From: Candidatus Poribacteria bacterium
GTDB lineage: Bacteria; Poribacteria; WGA-4E; WGA-3G
Direction of reading: 5' to 3'
NCBI GenBank assembly: GCA_028824125.1
Contig: JAPPES010000011.1
Coordinates: forward strand, 1 to 35,259
Length of the DNA: 35,259 nucleotides
Shown here one piece after another: positions 33,441 through 35,259 of the stretch. Position 1 is the stretch's first letter; each line of letters begins with the position of its first letter. The notes below the pieces were generated by a model. That model ran no database searches. It had not been told where the DNA came from and worked only from the letters and a program-made list of their open reading frames with translations. Made by a program: the position numbers and the translations under genes.

Positions 33441-33740
33441 GTCTGAATCACGGAAGACGCGGAGGACACAGAGAACGCGGAAAATGCTTTGGTCTCTCCT
33501 ATATTACCTCCATAAGCGTCAATTTAGTGTCTGATTTTCTTGTTGGAGGGGTTTCTAACCCCGATTTTGTGAAACCTAATCCGTTAAATCGGGGTTTCAA
33601 CCCCCTCCAACAATAGGATATTTCCTTAAATTGACATCTATGGTGTCTCCTATATTACCTCTCGCAAGAGACGTAGCGGTAACAAACAACCTCTTAATTC
33701 CGCGTCATCCGCGTTCTCCGCGATAATCCGTGATTCAGAC
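33441..33740. repeat. Second layer of the nested element
   Basis: GTCTGAATCACGGA (33441-33454) is the exact reverse complement of TCCGTGATTCAGAC (33727-33740). The adjacent sequences on both sides are rich in CGCGG/CCGCG and pair further with gaps (GAGAACGCGGA against TCCGCGTTCTC). Confidence 0.7.
33511..33649. repeat. Third layer with a 72-bp hairpin core
   Basis: CCATAAGCGTCAATTTA (from 33511) faces TAAATTGACATCTATGG (to 33649), the end type also found at 70-87. The core is a long hairpin: TGTTGGAGGGG (33541-33551) with CCCCTCCAACA (33602-33612), and AACCCCGATTT (33558-33568) with AAATCGGGGTT (33587-33597). A short direct repeat (CTCCTATATTACCTC) flanks this layer near 33496 and 33645. Confidence 0.65.
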
Positions 33741-33837
33741 AGAAAAGAAACCAGAATTACCGAATTAATAAATTAATCTTCATACAGGTTGATGCTCAGA
33801 AATGTCCAAGTAATTATATGCTTTACTATATTAACCA

Positions 33838-33965
33838 GGACTTACGCATTCCCCCTTGATAAGGGGGGTAGGGGGGTTAAAAAGTGGTTATTCAATGATA
33901 TTTCAGTGATTTAACCCCCTAAATCCCCCTTATCAGTGGGACTTTAAGAGAAAATGCGTAAGTCC
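33838..33965. repeat. Element with GGACTTACGCATT inverted ends (copy 1)
   Basis: GGACTTACGCATT (33838-33850) is the exact reverse complement of 33953-33965. The interior has G-rich/C-rich inverted blocks (CCCCCTTGATAAGGGGGG near the left, TTTAACCCCCTAAATCCCCC near the right). A second copy, in the opposite orientation, is at 35068-35175; the two bracket the LamG gene. Confidence 0.75.
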
Positions 33966-33968
33966 TGT

Positions 33969-34124
33969 TAACCTAAGTTGCCACCTATAAGTTTTAGACA
34001 TGGAAACACCGTCTTTAATGAAAAACATGCTGATAATTAGCCAATATTTGTAGCGCAAACTGTCAGTTTGCGCACTTGCAGGCACAATCTAACAGATTGT
34101 GCTACATAATGGCAACTTGAGTTA
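33969..34124. repeat. Element with TAACCTAAGTTGCCA inverted ends and a double hairpin
   Basis: TAACCTAAGTTGCCA (33969-33983) and TGGCAACTTGAGTTA (34110-34124) match as inverted repeats at 13 of 15 positions. The cargo is a TGTAGC-type double hairpin: 34049-34073 against 34082-34106. The left arm is itself a near-perfect stem, GCGCAAACTG facing CAGTTTGCGC. The same end sequence appears at 35206-35220. Confidence 0.7.
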
Positions 34125-34174
34125 TATTAGCGTTTGTGGTAACACAATTCATTAAATCTCTTTGAATTTGTTAC

Positions 34175-34191
34175 GGCACGCGGAGCGTGCC
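34175..34191. repeat. Small hairpin GGCACGC/GCGTGCC
   Basis: Stem GGCACGC pairs with GCGTGCC around GGA. The following CTACTACTTTTATA resembles 49-65 (GTGCCTGCTGCTTTTAAA), so this is probably the remnant of another repeat type. Confidence 0.5.
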
Positions 34192-34213
34192 TACTACTTT
34201 TATAAGTAAAATA

Positions 34214-34235
34214 GGGCAGAGAGTACTCTCTGCCC
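34214..34235 (-). terminator. Rho-independent terminator of the LamG gene
   Basis: A perfect 22-bp palindrome, GGGCAGAGAG then TA-centred complement to CTCTCTGCCC, starting 15 bp after the LamG stop codon. On the minus strand it is followed by TATTTTACTT, a moderately T-rich tract. Because the stem is symmetric it could also stop plus-strand transcripts (followed there by TTTGAAAT). Confidence 0.75.
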
Positions 34236-34249
34236 TTTGAAATCAATAT

Positions 34250-35026
34250 CTATCGCCGACGGTCTGCCTTAATGACACCCCATGTCGTAGCCAGTTTTTC
34301 AGCAGGTTCTACCGGCGCAAATTCACCATCTTTGATTGTGTTTATCTCACCTTCGGTAAGGACGCGATTAAAGAGATACACTTCATCAATTATACCAGTG
34401 AAAAATTCTGCACCGGGGTGCCTTGCACCCACCATAACAGAACCGCCAATTTCAATAATTGCAGGTGGTTTTGCTCCACCACCAACTTTTTCCCCATCAT
34501 AGTAGATGCTGACGTCCGAATCTATGCCATGTGTTACGGTGAGATGCACCCAATCTTGCGGTTGATTTTCATCGGAAATACCCTTTTGTGCCCAGCCTGG
34601 TGCTTTAGACCAGAGATAAGTTTTTTGGGTTTTTGCGTTAAAAATAACTGCCCACACAAGTTCGCCAGCAGCAACCATATAGTTCCAGTCCCAAATTTGA
34701 GTCTCTCCGCGTTTTACCCAAAAAACGACTGAAAACTGTTCTCTTAGCTGCAAAGCATCGCTGATAGGCACCATCACATATTGCTTTTTTGTACCATCAA
34801 ACTCAAGTGCTCCACCAAATTTTCCATCAACCCATGTAGGATCTGCGAAAAGTTCGCCATCATGTCCATAAGTAGAACTATCTTTAGCAGTGCCACCTTT
34901 TCCTTCATCAAAGGAGAGGTATAACACAAGCGATTTATCAGCCAAACCCGCATGTGATGGCAAGGCGATGATGAATAGTGCCAATATAGCAACAAGTCCC
35001 GTTGTAAATCGTAGTAATTTGCGCAC
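34250..35026 (-). CDS. Secreted LamG/concanavalin A-like lectin-fold protein
   Basis: A 258-residue protein with a signal peptide (LLRFTTGLVAILALFIIALPSHA). The remainder is a single LamG-type jelly-roll domain: LVLYLSFDEGKGGTAKDSST, then GKFGGALEFDGTKKQYVMVP, FSVVFWVKRGE, WVHLTVTHGIDSDVSIYYDG and FTGIIDEVYLFNRVLTEGEI are the usual landmarks. Such domains bind carbohydrate or protein ligands outside the cell; none has a fixed enzyme activity. The start is a GTG at 35026 with AGGAGG about 8 nt upstream. It is a single-gene unit with its own terminator, bracketed by copies of two repeat elements. Confidence 0.88.
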   Translation of the reverse strand: MRKLLRFTTGLVAILALFIIALPSHAGLADKSLVLYLSFDEGKGGTAKDSSTYGHDGELFADPTWVDGKFGGALEFDGTKKQYVMVPISDALQLREQFSVVFWVKRGETQIWDWNYMVAAGELVWAVIFNAKTQKTYLWSKAPGWAQKGISDENQPQDWVHLTVTHGIDSDVSIYYDGEKVGGGAKPPAIIEIGGSVMVGARHPGAEFFTGIIDEVYLFNRVLTEGEINTIKDGEFAPVEPAEKLATTWGVIKADRRR

Positions 35027-35067
35027 AACTGTATCCTCCTTAACAGGTTATATTATTCTTTCTAATA

Positions 35068-35175
35068 GGACTTATGCATTTCCTCTTAAAGTCCCTCTGA
35101 CAAGGGGATTTAGGGGGTTAAATAGCTGAAATTACGGCTTTTTACCCCTCTTATCAAGGGGGAATGCGTCTGTCC
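35068..35175. repeat. Element with GGACTTATGCATT-type ends (copy 2)
   Basis: The left end GGACTTATGCATT (35068-35080) and the right end AATGCGTCTGTCC (35163-35175) are imperfect inverses. The interior (CTTAAAGTCCCTCTGA, GATTTAGGGGGTTAAAT) matches the reverse complement of the copy at 33838-33965. TCTAATA at 35061-35067 recurs at 35178-35184, a possible target-site duplication offset by two bases. Confidence 0.7.
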
Positions 35176-35205
35176 AGTCTAATAGATGTTTTCCAAAATC
35201 TATTT

Positions 35206-35259
35206 TAACCCAAGTTGCTACCTATCGCCATAAAGTTGTTTTATATTAGTTGCAATGAT
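35206..35259. repeat. Truncated left end of a TAACC(T/C)AAGTTGC element
   Basis: TAACCCAAGTTGCTA (35206-35220) followed by CCTAT matches the start of the element at 33969 at 13 of 15 positions. The rest lies outside the window. Confidence 0.5.

Larger units (their letters stand above)
33370..33830. repeat. Nested inverted-repeat element, outer layer
   Basis: The left end TATAGTAGATTTTAGAATTA (33370 on) and the right end finishing ...ATGCTTTACTATA (33830) are imperfect reverse complements. The right 34 bp (33797-33830) are identical to 2657-2690. It encloses further inverted repeats at 33441-33740, 33511-33649 and 33541-33612. No coding content. The bases from 33311 to 33369 contain nothing recognisable. 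Confidence 0.7.

Overview
The window looks like a chromosomal stretch from an uncultured, AT-leaning, diderm bacterium. My best guess is Candidatus Poribacteria or a close relative. The basis is content: a phytanoyl-CoA-dioxygenase-like enzyme, an FG-GAP/UnbV protein fused by overlap to a TPR gene, a LamG protein, a huge secreted cytochrome/LRR/cohesin/dockerin protein with a C-terminal sorting-type domain, heptose genes implying LPS, and many small palindromic repeats. The lineage is an inference; no rRNA or other marker gene is present.

Layout. 1-4.5 kb: an Hfq/Sm-like protein with a possible degenerate second Sm fold, a secreted protein of eight ~53-residue repeats, and a coiled-coil protein ending in a NYN nuclease domain. 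4.5-11.8 kb: a surface-polysaccharide locus. UDP-HexNAc dehydrogenase, GmhB-type phosphatase and HldE1-type kinase lie on the minus strand, divergent from a Wza-like export protein and a Wzc-like chain-length/BY-kinase on the plus strand. 11.8-13.7 kb: two nucleoside/sugar-type ABC permeases without their ATPase or binding protein. 14.1-18.3 kb (plus): DegT-family aminotransferase, FAD glycerol-3-phosphate dehydrogenase and a BatA-like VWA protein, behind a strong promoter with a structured leader. 18.3-22.4 kb (minus): an operon of an unknown lipoprotein, LivK-, LivH- and LivM-type components, with a near-consensus promoter; livG/livF are absent. 22.4-24.6 kb: an ATP/ADP-translocase-like MFS protein and a phytanoyl-CoA dioxygenase. 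25.0-28.0 kb: the TPR - FG-GAP/UnbV operon. 28.5-33.3 kb: the 1617-residue secreted giant. 34.2-35.0 kb: a LamG protein with a clear terminator.

The most unusual content is between the genes. Nearly every larger intergenic gap is built from short, non-coding, inverted-repeat elements that nest inside each other (best case 33370-33830, four layers). Several hairpins keep the same loop but carry different, fully paired stems. One exact 34-bp element end occurs 31 kb apart. Two gene blocks, the TPR/UnbV operon and the LamG gene, are bracketed almost to the base by paired copies of these modules. This suggests a system of modular MITE-like elements that may mobilise or insulate accessory gene cassettes. 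No transposase, tRNA, rRNA or true CRISPR array was seen.
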